The translations under genes were made by a program, and so were the position numbers. From NCBI GenBank assembly GCA_900542275.1, contig UQMW01000006.1:22188-86187 (forward strand): a stretch of DNA of 64,000 nucleotides, read 5' to 3'. Numbering within the stretch: position 1 is the first letter of the stretch; every line of letters begins with the position of its first letter. Below are positions 35,472 through 43,216 of this stretch, in pieces. Below the pieces are notes generated by a model that was not told the origin of the DNA, did no database searches, and worked only from the letters and a program-made list of their open reading frames with translations. The stretch comes from an uncultured Collinsella sp. GTDB lineage: Bacteria > Actinomycetota > Coriobacteriia > Coriobacteriales > Coriobacteriaceae.

Positions 35472-36524
35472 CTACCCTTGCGTTTCGCCATTGGTCGCTT
35501 CGTTGATGGCGCGGTACTCGGCACTCAGCTCGCGCGCCAGCTCTTCCTTGCTTGGAAGATATGGCAGGTATTTGGCGGCAAACACTTGGTCGTTGTCTTC
35601 GGGCAGCGTGTACTCGACGATCGAATCGCTTTTGTCCGCGCAGAGCACGATGCCTATGGGCGGATTGTCGCCTTCGTTCATGAGTTCGCGCGTGTAGTAG
35701 TTCACATACATTTGCATCTGGCCCAGGTCCTGATGCGTAAGGTCATCGGTCTTAAGGTCGATGAGCACGAAGCAGCGCATCAGATAGTTGTAAAAAACAA
35801 GGTCAATATAGAAATGGCGCCCATCAAAGGTGATGCGCTTTTGGCGCGCCTCGAAAGCGAAGCCACGGCCAAGCTCCAGCAGGAACTTCTGAAGATGCGT
35901 GATGAGCGCCTGCTCTAGATCGCTCTCACGAAACGTAGCATCGTCCGAGAAACCTAAAAACTCCAGTACATATGGGTCGCGGATGATATCCTCGGGGCGA
36001 CGAGCCGGGGCGCTCTTTTGGATTTCCTGGGTGACGGCCTCTTTGTCCTTGCTGGCAAGAAGGCGCTCGCGGAACATGGTGTTGATCTGGCGCTCGAGCT
36101 GACGCGTGCTCCAACGAGAATCGGCGCATTCGTTCATGTACCAGGCGCGAGCATCAGGGTCGGGAATGCGCATCAACCTGCGGTAATGAGTCCAGCTCAA
36201 TTCGCTACGCAGTGCGTCGCGAATTGGAAACGCAAGAAAGAACTGACGCATATTGCGAAGGTTTGCGATGCCAAAGCCTCTTCCGAAATCCGCGGTAAGC
36301 CTTCTGGAGAGGCCTGCAATCAATGCCTCCCCATATGCTGCGCGCTCCTCTCCGCCCTGCTCGTCAACAATGCTCTTGCCGATCTCCCAATACGCCTCAA
36401 CCATCGCAAAGTTAACGGCGGTATAGGCCTTGTCGCGAGCGGCGTTGAGAATTGAGGAGACCTGCTTGTAAAAACCTTCGGGCACGATTGCCGATTCTCC
36501 ACGGTTTACCAGTTCGCCCATCAC
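35472..36524 (-). CDS. DUF1016 (YhcG-family) PD-(D/E)XK nuclease
   Basis: A 350-residue protein. The N-terminal half (EAYWEIGKSIV, then GFGIANLRNMRQFFLAFP) is the DUF1016 N-domain. The C-terminal half is the nuclease domain with FYIDLVFYNYLMRCFVLIDLK holding the D and the D-x-K catalytic residues (split here: IDLVFYN, FVLIDLK), and VEYTLP near the end. Members are putative restriction or defence nucleases often found alone in genomic islands. The start could be either of two adjacent ATGs. It abuts a CBS-domain remnant, a sign of insertion at this locus. Confidence 0.88.
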   Translation of the reverse strand: MMGELVNRGESAIVPEGFYKQVSSILNAARDKAYTAVNFAMVEAYWEIGKSIVDEQGGEERAAYGEALIAGLSRRLTADFGRGFGIANLRNMRQFFLAFPIRDALRSELSWTHYRRLMRIPDPDARAWYMNECADSRWSTRQLERQINTMFRERLLASKDKEAVTQEIQKSAPARRPEDIIRDPYVLEFLGFSDDATFRESDLEQALITHLQKFLLELGRGFAFEARQKRITFDGRHFYIDLVFYNYLMRCFVLIDLKTDDLTHQDLGQMQMYVNYYTRELMNEGDNPPIGIVLCADKSDSIVEYTLPEDNDQVFAAKYLPYLPSKEELARELSAEYRAINEATNGETQG

Positions 36525-36689
36525 TGTCGCCCCACTTTCCTCTTGTGGAATGCATCTTTATCGTATCTAGTTTAAAGCCTCGCGCGGACACGAATTGCTG
36601 TGCTGTCTGGCACCTTCGCATGGGAGCCTTGCGGTGACTAAAATGTGGCAATAGAGACAGTTTTAGCGAACCCCACGGGAGTGACGCGT

Positions 36690-36959
36690 ATGGACAACAA
36701 CACGCTGCTATTCCAGGACAAAGGTTCGGGTAGGCTTAAAGACGTTAAGATCTACCCCAATCGTATCGAGGTGCTCAAGAAGGGTACTTTCGGCGGCAAG
36801 CACACCGAGATTGTCTATCTTAAGGACATCACGGGGGTCAACAGGATCAAGGGCCGCGACGTTTTCCTACGTAACAGGCTGTTGACTGCTTGCGTCTTTA
36901 GCCTGAGCAGCCGCTCCCAAGCTCAGGAGTTCGTGAATGCGCTGAACATGGTGATGTAG
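36690..36959 (+). CDS. Small PH-domain-like protein
   Basis: An 89-residue soluble protein with alternating strands (GRLKDVKIYPNRIEVLKKG, then TEIVYLKDITGV) and a C-terminal helix (SQAQEFVNALNMVM). This order suits a bacterial PH-like fold that binds membranes or proteins. GGGAG precedes the ATG at 36690. A promoter with TTCGCA and TAAAAT (18-base spacer) lies at 36615-36644. No partner is obvious nearby. The fold call is by pattern only. Confidence 0.55.
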   Translation: MDNNTLLFQDKGSGRLKDVKIYPNRIEVLKKGTFGGKHTEIVYLKDITGVNRIKGRDVFLRNRLLTACVFSLSSRSQAQEFVNALNMVM

Positions 36960-36984
36960 CCGATAACGGCGTTCGGGCTAAGGT

Positions 36985-37019
36985 AAAAATCGGGGCGCAG
37001 AACGGTATTCTGCGCCCCG
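36985..37019 (-). terminator. Terminator of the phospholipase-like gene
   Basis: A perfect 12-base stem (36991-37002 with 37008-37019) is followed on the minus strand by ATTTTTA. Confidence 0.85.
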
Positions 37020-37051
37020 ATTGAGTTGATGCGCCCAAAAGACTGGCTTGC

Positions 37052-39511
37052 CTATTCGTTAACGTCTTCGGTATTGTCGCGGTCACTGGCAAGCATTGCT
37101 GCGCCGGCGACCGTCGTCGCTACGGCGGCGGCAGCGAGCCCGGCGGCAACGCCAGAACCGTCGCCCGTGTTGGCGAGCTTTCCGCCCGAGCTCTTGCCCT
37201 GGTCTCTCTTGTTGCCCTTGCCGTTCTTGTCGGCGCTGTCTGCGTTGGAACCCGTGCCGCTGCCGTTGCCGCCCGCACTGCCCGAGGCCGCTACGGTAAA
37301 GCTTGCGGCTCCGTCGCTGGCGAGCGTGTAGTTCTGCGCCGCGTTGCCCAAGAGACCGTTCACGCGCACCCAGTACGTTCCTGCGGCAAATGTTTCGCCC
37401 TCGGCCATTGCCGTGCCCGGAGCGCCGTCCGCGTCGTGCACAAACTCGAGCTGGGCCGTGCAGGCATCGGTTTCGAGTTTGCCCTCGAGTGATGCCGCAA
37501 TCTTGGCGCGCACGTCTTCGCTGGCCTTAAGGCCTTCGAGTCCCTCAAAATGGGGCGTCAGCGCGCGTGGATCGATATCGATGGGCACAGAGCCCTGCAG
37601 CCCCGTAACGGTCTCGTTGCCCAGGGCGTCGACATCCACGTATTCAATGGCAAACGCATGGCCCGAAGCCGCCACGTTGAGTACGTTGCTGCTGTCGACA
37701 AGGCGGAAATGGCCCTCGCCAACGGTCTTGCCATCCTGGAGCGAGGCATCGCTCAGCGAGTCGCCGTACGTCATGCGCATGCGGGTCGGGAGGTAGTACG
37801 AAGCTGTCTGCTTGTGCGGTGTATCGTAATTGCGTTGGTAGACGCTCCGGGCCAGTGCCGCATCAACAAAGTCGGATACGATGATGCCAATGTGCTTGCG
37901 GCAGTCCGCCTTTGTGCTCTCATTTCCGGTGCTGTTTATATACGAGCTCTTGTACAGATGCTCGTCGACCACGCGCGCCGCGGTATAAGGGTCGTTTTGC
38001 GTGCAGCTCGTGTAGTTGATAAACCAGCAGCGCTCCGTTACCTGCACCGTTGTCCCGTCCTCGGCAGGGATATATACGAGGTTGCGCTCGAGTTCGGTCG
38101 CTGCCTTCAGGGCCATATCGACCCAGTCGATTTTACTGGACCCCGTGCAGCTGTAATGGTCTTGGGCATATACCGTTGTGCTATAGGGCTCTTTGTCGCC
38201 CGTATTGCCCGCAGCCTCAAAGCCTTGCTCGTATTTCACGAGGCACATGGACTTTCCGGAATGCGCCTTGATTTTGACGTCCCATTCGGTGAGGTCGAGG
38301 CCCCACGTGTGGCCGTCTACGCTGTTGCCGGCGAGCCTAAATCGACGCAGCAGGACGATCTTTCCGCGCACCTCGCCCAGCGTGGGGACGTGGCTCGACG
38401 TGTAGAACAGATCGGGGTTATCGGCCATAACCTTGGCGAAGGCCGTCGTTATGCTTTCGTCGGTAGCCTCGTCGTTGCCGCGCGATGCGAGCATGATGAG
38501 CGCTTCTGACGGGTGTTCGTTCAAAAACGTTTTGAAGTACCCGATGACATCGGAGAGATGCAGAAAGTTCCCGTCTTTTTTGCGCAGGTAGAACATCCCA
38601 TGGTCGATGCCAGGGTTGTCGCCCTTTCCGAGCCGGATATCAAAATAGCGGATTCCCTCGAGCAACTGCGTTGGTATGTAGTCCTGCTGGCACTTTACAA
38701 GCGAGGTTTGGGGCTCGGTGTCGTTGTCCACACTGCAAGTGCTCGAATCGTGCGTGCCCGGGATGCTCAGCTCGTCGAGGTACTTGTTGCCATCGACGTA
38801 GCTCATCCAACATGGTCCGTCGACGTAGCTGCTATGCGTGGTCCAGTCGATACTTCTAACCGTGGTATTGATCTTGCCCATGTCGTAACCGACAAGTTCG
38901 AGCTCCCACGGAATGCTCTCCCTCTTGTGGCAGATCTTGTTGTTGTCTTGGTCTTTGCCGTCCTTTTCTATGGCCAGGTAATTAATGTTTTTTTCCTCGT
39001 TTGTGCGGTCTCGGATGATGTAGGTTCCGTTTAGCTGGCGGTCGAACGCAAAAGAGCGGCTGGGCTTGCCGTCATGCTCGCCACTCCATACGTGGATGAC
39101 CTTTCCATCTTTGTCCGAGTCGCCATCGACCGACCAAATGCTGTAGCCCGTCTTCTTGTGCTCTTCGAAATTGAGCAGGGTGCGGATGGCATACCAGTTT
39201 GTGCCGTCCGCATCGGTCCCTACGTGCTCAAGGATGAGCTTGCTGGACGTGCCGTCATTAAACAGGTGGCAGACGTTGCCGATGACGTTGCCGTCTTCGT
39301 TGACGCTCGCGGTGCGAAAATAGCCCGCGGGGCGAAGGCGAATGACGAACTTGTCGAGGCTGGCCGCTGGTTTGGGCGTATCGTCTGCAAACGCCGCTCG
39401 CAGGGGAAGGCCCAATCCTGCGGTTTCGGGCAGGCTTGCAAGCGGCGACAACGCTGCAAGTCCAAGGCCCAGCGTAAACGCTCGGCGACTGATGGCATGA
39501 TGTTCGGCCAT
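37052..39511 (-). CDS. Secreted PI-specific phospholipase C-like protein with a surface-anchor signal
   Basis: An 819-residue exported protein. A twin-arginine signal (SRRAFTLGLGLAAL, R9-R10) ends near AFA-DD at 42. Residues 50-200 look like a ricin/beta-trefoil-type binding domain. The PI-PLC X domain follows: H254 in IPGTHDSST, D291 and R293 in RYFDIRLG, and second catalytic H304 in IDHGMFYL. Later comes an Ig-like or FIVAR-type region. The C-terminus has LANTG (779-783), a hydrophobic helix and a short acidic tail (SDRDNTEDVNE). LAxTG is the class E sortase signal, although the tail lacks the usual basic residues. Calcium-independent cleavage of phosphoinositides or GPI anchors is the likely activity. 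Target unknown. Confidence 0.85.
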   Translation of the reverse strand: MAEHHAISRRAFTLGLGLAALSPLASLPETAGLGLPLRAAFADDTPKPAASLDKFVIRLRPAGYFRTASVNEDGNVIGNVCHLFNDGTSSKLILEHVGTDADGTNWYAIRTLLNFEEHKKTGYSIWSVDGDSDKDGKVIHVWSGEHDGKPSRSFAFDRQLNGTYIIRDRTNEEKNINYLAIEKDGKDQDNNKICHKRESIPWELELVGYDMGKINTTVRSIDWTTHSSYVDGPCWMSYVDGNKYLDELSIPGTHDSSTCSVDNDTEPQTSLVKCQQDYIPTQLLEGIRYFDIRLGKGDNPGIDHGMFYLRKKDGNFLHLSDVIGYFKTFLNEHPSEALIMLASRGNDEATDESITTAFAKVMADNPDLFYTSSHVPTLGEVRGKIVLLRRFRLAGNSVDGHTWGLDLTEWDVKIKAHSGKSMCLVKYEQGFEAAGNTGDKEPYSTTVYAQDHYSCTGSSKIDWVDMALKAATELERNLVYIPAEDGTTVQVTERCWFINYTSCTQNDPYTAARVVDEHLYKSSYINSTGNESTKADCRKHIGIIVSDFVDAALARSVYQRNYDTPHKQTASYYLPTRMRMTYGDSLSDASLQDGKTVGEGHFRLVDSSNVLNVAASGHAFAIEYVDVDALGNETVTGLQGSVPIDIDPRALTPHFEGLEGLKASEDVRAKIAASLEGKLETDACTAQLEFVHDADGAPGTAMAEGETFAAGTYWVRVNGLLGNAAQNYTLASDGAASFTVAASGSAGGNGSGTGSNADSADKNGKGNKRDQGKSSGGKLANTGDGSGVAAGLAAAAVATTVAGAAMLASDRDNTEDVNE

Positions 39512-39707
39512 GACTCCTCCATTCGCAGAGTGCGGTTATGCGATAGTTTTGGTCACTATACTGCCCAGATGTTTAAAGATGCTGGTTTAATTGTCTGCGC
39601 GGCGCAATAAATCGGTGGGCGGACGCGTTGGGGCGCTTGCCTATTTGTGCTGCTACCGCGCTGGGGGTGGTTTTGCCGCCCGGCATCTTCGCGTTCGTCG
39701 GCTGCCG

Positions 39708-39745
39708 GCATAAGAAAGGGAGGGTCGGTTTACCGGCCCTCCCTT
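39708..39745 (-). terminator. Terminator of lipoprotein gene 1
   Basis: Stem AAGGGAGGGTCGG (from 39716) pairs with its near-complement ending at 39745. TTTCTTAT follows on the minus strand. Confidence 0.75.
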
Positions 39746-39815
39746 AGTACGAAGCGCTGGGGTACCGTCGCTTGTTTGCGCTGCGCTCGTGTTTCCCGCT
39801 GCGCTCGCCAGTCGC

Positions 39816-40409
39816 TTAGCGCTTGATCTCGATATCCTCGAGCTTGACGTCCATGGCCTCGGTCTTGGCCTTGGCGATATCATCGGCAAATTCCAGGGAC
39901 TTCATCATGGTCTCGACGGCGTCCTTGTGCTCCTCGACGTTGTCGATGCGCACGTAAACGCTGCCGCCTTCAACGTCGGTAAAGCACTCGGTCGTTACGC
40001 CGCCCGAGTGCGTAAAGTAAGCACTGCGCCAGGTCTTGCCGTTGTATTTAACGGGGTCGCTCTCGGTCCATCCGGAGTTGGCCTTCCACTTTGCCTCGTA
40101 GTCGAACAGTTCGTCGGCGTTCTTATCGGGGTCGAAGATGGGTATGAAGCGGTCGCTCGCATGCTCGCTCTCGGTGAACTTAAACTGGGCCCTGTCGGCG
40201 GTGTCGCCGGCAACGTCGGTGATCTCGACGCCCTCGGGAACCTCGACCTTAAACCAAATGAAGTCGGTCCTCATATCCACGGCTGGCTTTTCTGCTCCGC
40301 CGCCACCGCCACTGCCGGTAGCGCCACCGCTGCCACCGCAGCCCACCAGGGCAACTGCGGCAAAGAGACTGATGCAGAGGGTGAGAATCGCAAAGGCCTT
40401 CTTTTTCAT
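39816..40409 (-). CDS. Lipoprotein, paralogue 1
   Basis: A 197-residue exported lipoprotein with lipobox LVGC at 21-24 and a Gly-rich linker. The mature part begins with DFIWFKVEVPEGVE and ends in a charged helix. It is plainly related to the next lipoprotein upstream over its whole length (DFIWFKVExPEGV, KYNGKTW/EYNGRTW, TDVExGSVYV). Function unknown; no binding motif recognised. A 19-base repeat lies 73-91 bases upstream of the start. Confidence 0.8.
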   Translation of the reverse strand: MKKKAFAILTLCISLFAAVALVGCGGSGGATGSGGGGGAEKPAVDMRTDFIWFKVEVPEGVEITDVAGDTADRAQFKFTESEHASDRFIPIFDPDKNADELFDYEAKWKANSGWTESDPVKYNGKTWRSAYFTHSGGVTTECFTDVEGGSVYVRIDNVEEHKDAVETMMKSLEFADDIAKAKTEAMDVKLEDIEIKR

Positions 40410-40481
40410 GGTCGTGTCCTCCTCGATCTGTAACCGCCCATGGATTACCTGTCTTTACTGTACGCGTGGACGGCTCGCTAG

Positions 40482-40500
40482 GGTGGGCCATGTGTCCCAT
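40482..40500. repeat. 19-base repeat upstream of lipoprotein 1 (copy 1)
   Basis: GGTGGGCCATGTGTCCCAT is found identically at 41448-41466, each time upstream of one of the paralogous lipoprotein genes. It is a possible regulatory site duplicated with the genes. Confidence 0.5.
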
Positions 40501-40545
40501 TCTGAGGGCTGGAATTGCGCCGACAAGTGGCAATATGCGCGGGTC

Positions 40546-40581
40546 CAAAAGAGGGGAGGGCCGATGCTGTCGGCCCTCCCC
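40546..40581 (-). terminator. Terminator of lipoprotein gene 2
   Basis: A perfect 12-base stem (40553-40564 with 40570-40581) is followed on the minus strand by TCTTTTGG. Confidence 0.8.
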
Positions 40582-40651
40582 GGGGCTGGGTGCCCGTTGC
40601 TTTAATGGGGCGCATATGCGCAGGTGCGCGTAGGCGCGTGCGGGTGTTCCG

Positions 40652-41251
40652 TTACTTGAGCTCGATGCTCGAAATCTCGACTTCGCGCGCCTCGGAAACT
40701 GCCTCTGCCATGTCATCGGGGAATTCGATGGAGTTGAGGAGCGCCTCGGCTTCTTTCTTGTGCTGGTCGAAGTTCGAGATGAGGACGTAGACGCTTCCCG
40801 GCTCAACGTCGGTAAAAAGCATGGTTGAGACGCCGCTGTTGTCCTCGTACGTTCCGACGAGCCACGTCCTGCCGTTATACTCGACGGACCCGCCATCCTT
40901 CCACTGGAACGTATCCCCCTTCTTTTCCGCCTGGTCGGCGTGGGATTCCTCAGCTGTCAGCGCTTTTTTCCAAACGGGGATAAAACGATCGGCCGAGGCG
41001 TTCTCGTCTTCGGGGAAGGTGAGCTGGACCCTGTCGGCATTCTTGCCGGCGGAGTCGCTTACGCCGACGCCCTCGGGCATCTCGACCTTAAACCAAATGA
41101 AGTCAGTCTTCTTGGCGACGGGAGCTTTTTCCTTGCTCTCGCTCTTGGAGGCGCTGCCGCCGCCCGATGCGCTCCCGCCGCAGCCGACAAGGGCAAACGC
41201 GGCAAAGAGGGCGATGCAAAGGGAAAGGATCGATAGGGTCTTTTTCTTCAT
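40652..41251 (-). CDS. Lipoprotein, paralogue 2
   Basis: A 199-residue lipoprotein with signal MKKKTLSILSLCIALF and lipobox LVGC ending at C24. The mature region is paralogous to the lipoprotein at 39816-40409, so the pair arose by tandem duplication. The start at 41251 is the Met that opens the signal peptide, matching the paralogue exactly. It has its own terminator, so the two are separate transcripts. Function unknown. Confidence 0.8.
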   Translation of the reverse strand: MKKKTLSILSLCIALFAAFALVGCGGSASGGGSASKSESKEKAPVAKKTDFIWFKVEMPEGVGVSDSAGKNADRVQLTFPEDENASADRFIPVWKKALTAEESHADQAEKKGDTFQWKDGGSVEYNGRTWLVGTYEDNSGVSTMLFTDVEPGSVYVLISNFDQHKKEAEALLNSIEFPDDMAEAVSEAREVEISSIELK

Positions 41252-41447
41252 GGTGGCGTCCTCCTTGTCTGCCAGGGACATCATGTGCCGCGGATCGCTG
41301 GGGCAGCGGTGACGCATGCACATGATGCCTTTGTTTACTGTGCGGTTATTCCTCCATTCGTCGTCCGGTGCCGTGATGAGCTTGCCCCAACATAGGGCTC
41401 CTTACCTATATGTATGCCCCAGTTGCCGCTGCCCGGAAGTCTCGAAA

Positions 41448-41466
41448 GGTGGGCCATGTGTCCCAT
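41448..41466. repeat. 19-base repeat (copy 2)
   Basis: Identical to 40482-40500. It is located about 200 bases upstream of lipoprotein 2 and about 155 bases before fchA, inside the divergent intergenic region. Confidence 0.5.
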
Positions 41467-41521
41467 GCTTGCGTTGACATGGCCTATCGTTCGTCATAGA
41501 AATCCGCGATGGCCAGTTGCG

Positions 41522-41550
41522 CTGACGCTTATGTACTTATGGGCTAGACT
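41522..41550 (+). promoter_or_regulatory. Promoter of fchA-folD
   Basis: CTGACG and TAGACT have a 17-base spacer, 72 bases before fchA. The leader has a stem GGTCGG/CCGACC near 41579-41599. The remainder of the intergenic stretch 41252-41621 holds only the 19-base repeat and no coding sequence that I can support. Confidence 0.5.
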
Positions 41551-41621
41551 AAGCACCATTATGTGTTTGACGCGGTTGGTCGGCGGTTGCCACCCGACCG
41601 ATGTATACGACTTGAGGGTGC

Positions 41622-42260
41622 ATGCGCATGAGCCAAGAGATGATGGACAAGACCTGCCGCGGGTTTGCCGAGGCGCTGGCCGCGCGCGAGCCGGTTCCCG
41701 GCGGCGGTAGCGCGAGCGCCTTTGTGGGCGCACTGGGAGCCTCACTTTGCGGAATGGTTGCGCGCTACGGTGCGACCAATCCCGCGCTTGCTGCTCGTGC
41801 GGATGACCTGACGCGCGCGTTTGCCCAGGCTGATGAGCTGGCCCAGGAGCTTGTCGAGTTGGTTTCCGAGGACGTTCGTGCCTACAGGCGGGTGTCCGCG
41901 GCGTACGGTATTCCGCGTGACGATCCGGCTCGAGCGACCGCGATTCAGGATGCGCTGCATGTGGCCGCTATGCCGCCGTATCGCATTATGGATGCCTGCG
42001 GGCGCGCACTGGCGCTGCTCGAGGACATGGCCGACAAGGGTTCGCGTCAGCTGCTGTCCGATGTGGCGTGCGGCGCTGTGTTCTGCCGTGCCGCCATGCA
42101 GGGCGCGAGCTTGACGCTCTTTGCGAACACCACGTCTATGAAGGATCGTGCACGCGCCGAGGAGCTCGAGGCGGCGTGTGATGAGTTGCTCGACATATGG
42201 TTGCCGCGCGCCGATGCGCTGGCGCGCCGCGCCTCCGACGCTGCAAGGAAGAGAGGATAG
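41622..42260 (+). CDS. fchA: Methenyltetrahydrofolate cyclohydrolase (FchA / cyclodeaminase family)
   Basis: Interconverts 5,10-methenyl-THF and 10-formyl-THF. The 212-residue protein is the stand-alone form of the formiminotransferase-cyclodeaminase C-terminal domain. The glycine loop EPVPGGGSASAFVGALGASL near 23-42 and an all-helical remainder fit. Two in-frame ATGs (41622, 41628) are possible; the GAGGG site leaves the choice open. The folD gene starts 3 bases after its stop. FolD has lost cyclohydrolase residues, so FchA probably supplies that activity. A formimino-THF cyclodeaminase role is the alternative. Confidence 0.85.
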   Translation: MRMSQEMMDKTCRGFAEALAAREPVPGGGSASAFVGALGASLCGMVARYGATNPALAARADDLTRAFAQADELAQELVELVSEDVRAYRRVSAAYGIPRDDPARATAIQDALHVAAMPPYRIMDACGRALALLEDMADKGSRQLLSDVACGAVFCRAAMQGASLTLFANTTSMKDRARAEELEAACDELLDIWLPRADALARRASDAARKRG

Positions 42261-42262
42261 CC

Positions 42263-43117
42263 ATGGCTGAGCTACTGAAGGGTGCTCCCGTTGCTCGCGC
42301 GCTGACCGAGGAACTTGCTGTTCGCTGTGCCGCTTTGCGTGAGCGGGGCGTTGTTCCGATGTCGGCTATCGTGCGTGTAGGTGAACGCGAGGACGACCTA
42401 TCCTACGAGCGCGGTGCCCTCAAGCGCTGCGAGAAGGTTGGCATTGAGGCTCGCCGCATTTTGCTTCCCGCCGATGTTTCGCAGGACGAGCTGTTGACGG
42501 CCATCGAGGACATCAATATCGATTCGGCTGTCCATGGCTGTCTGATGTTCCGCCCGCTGCCCGCCGGCCTTGACGAGAACACCGTCGCCACAGCGCTCGA
42601 TCCCGCCAAGGACGTTGACTCCATGACGCCCGCTTCGCTGCTCACCACGCTTTCGGGGCGCGGCGAGGGTTTTGCTCCTTGCACGGCTGAGGCCGTGTTG
42701 GCGCTACTGGATCATTACGGCGTTGAGCTGGATGGGGCCAAGGTCGCGGTCGTTGGTCGGTCGCTGGTGATCGGGCGTCCTGTTGCCGCCATGCTTACGG
42801 CGCGCAATGCGACCGTGACGACGTGTCATACGCATACGCGCGACCTTGCTGCCGAGTGCCGTGCGGCTGATATTGTGGTTGCGGCCGTTGGACGCGCGCG
42901 CACGATTGGCGCGGATGCGGTTCGCGAGGGCCAGACGATCATCGATGTGGGCATTAACTGGGATGAGGACGCTGGCAAGCTGGTGGGTGACGTCGATTTT
43001 GTTGCCGCGGAGCCGGTCGTTAACGCCATCACGCCCGTGCCGGGCGGTGTGGGCGCCGTGACGACGGCGATTCTCGCCAAACACGTGATCGAGGCGGCGG
43101 AGCGCGCATCGAAATAG
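42263..43117 (+). CDS. folD: Methylenetetrahydrofolate dehydrogenase (FolD with altered cyclohydrolase site)
   Basis: A 284-residue FolD homologue. The NADP-binding fold is intact: VVGRSLVIGRP near 155-167, then VDVGIN-like IIDVGIN, and ITPVPGGVG. The cyclohydrolase site is changed. The motif usually read as YVRGK has Y48-E-R-G-A52, so the catalytic Lys is Ala. The segment usually LVQLPLP reads LMFRPLP, so the Gln is F96. The Asp in KDVD is kept. The protein should be a dehydrogenase only. The start at 42263 (CCATGGCTGAG) has a GAGAGGA site. It is co-translated with fchA. Confidence 0.92.
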   Translation: MAELLKGAPVARALTEELAVRCAALRERGVVPMSAIVRVGEREDDLSYERGALKRCEKVGIEARRILLPADVSQDELLTAIEDINIDSAVHGCLMFRPLPAGLDENTVATALDPAKDVDSMTPASLLTTLSGRGEGFAPCTAEAVLALLDHYGVELDGAKVAVVGRSLVIGRPVAAMLTARNATVTTCHTHTRDLAAECRAADIVVAAVGRARTIGADAVREGQTIIDVGINWDEDAGKLVGDVDFVAAEPVVNAITPVPGGVGAVTTAILAKHVIEAAERASK

Positions 43118-43216
43118 GTTTTTGACCACAGGGGTTGCCAGCGCCGCGGTTTCGCCCTTTCTGCGCCGAAGCGATACACTGTTATCGTTTGATTTCTTCG
43201 CTCAAGGAGGATGCGC

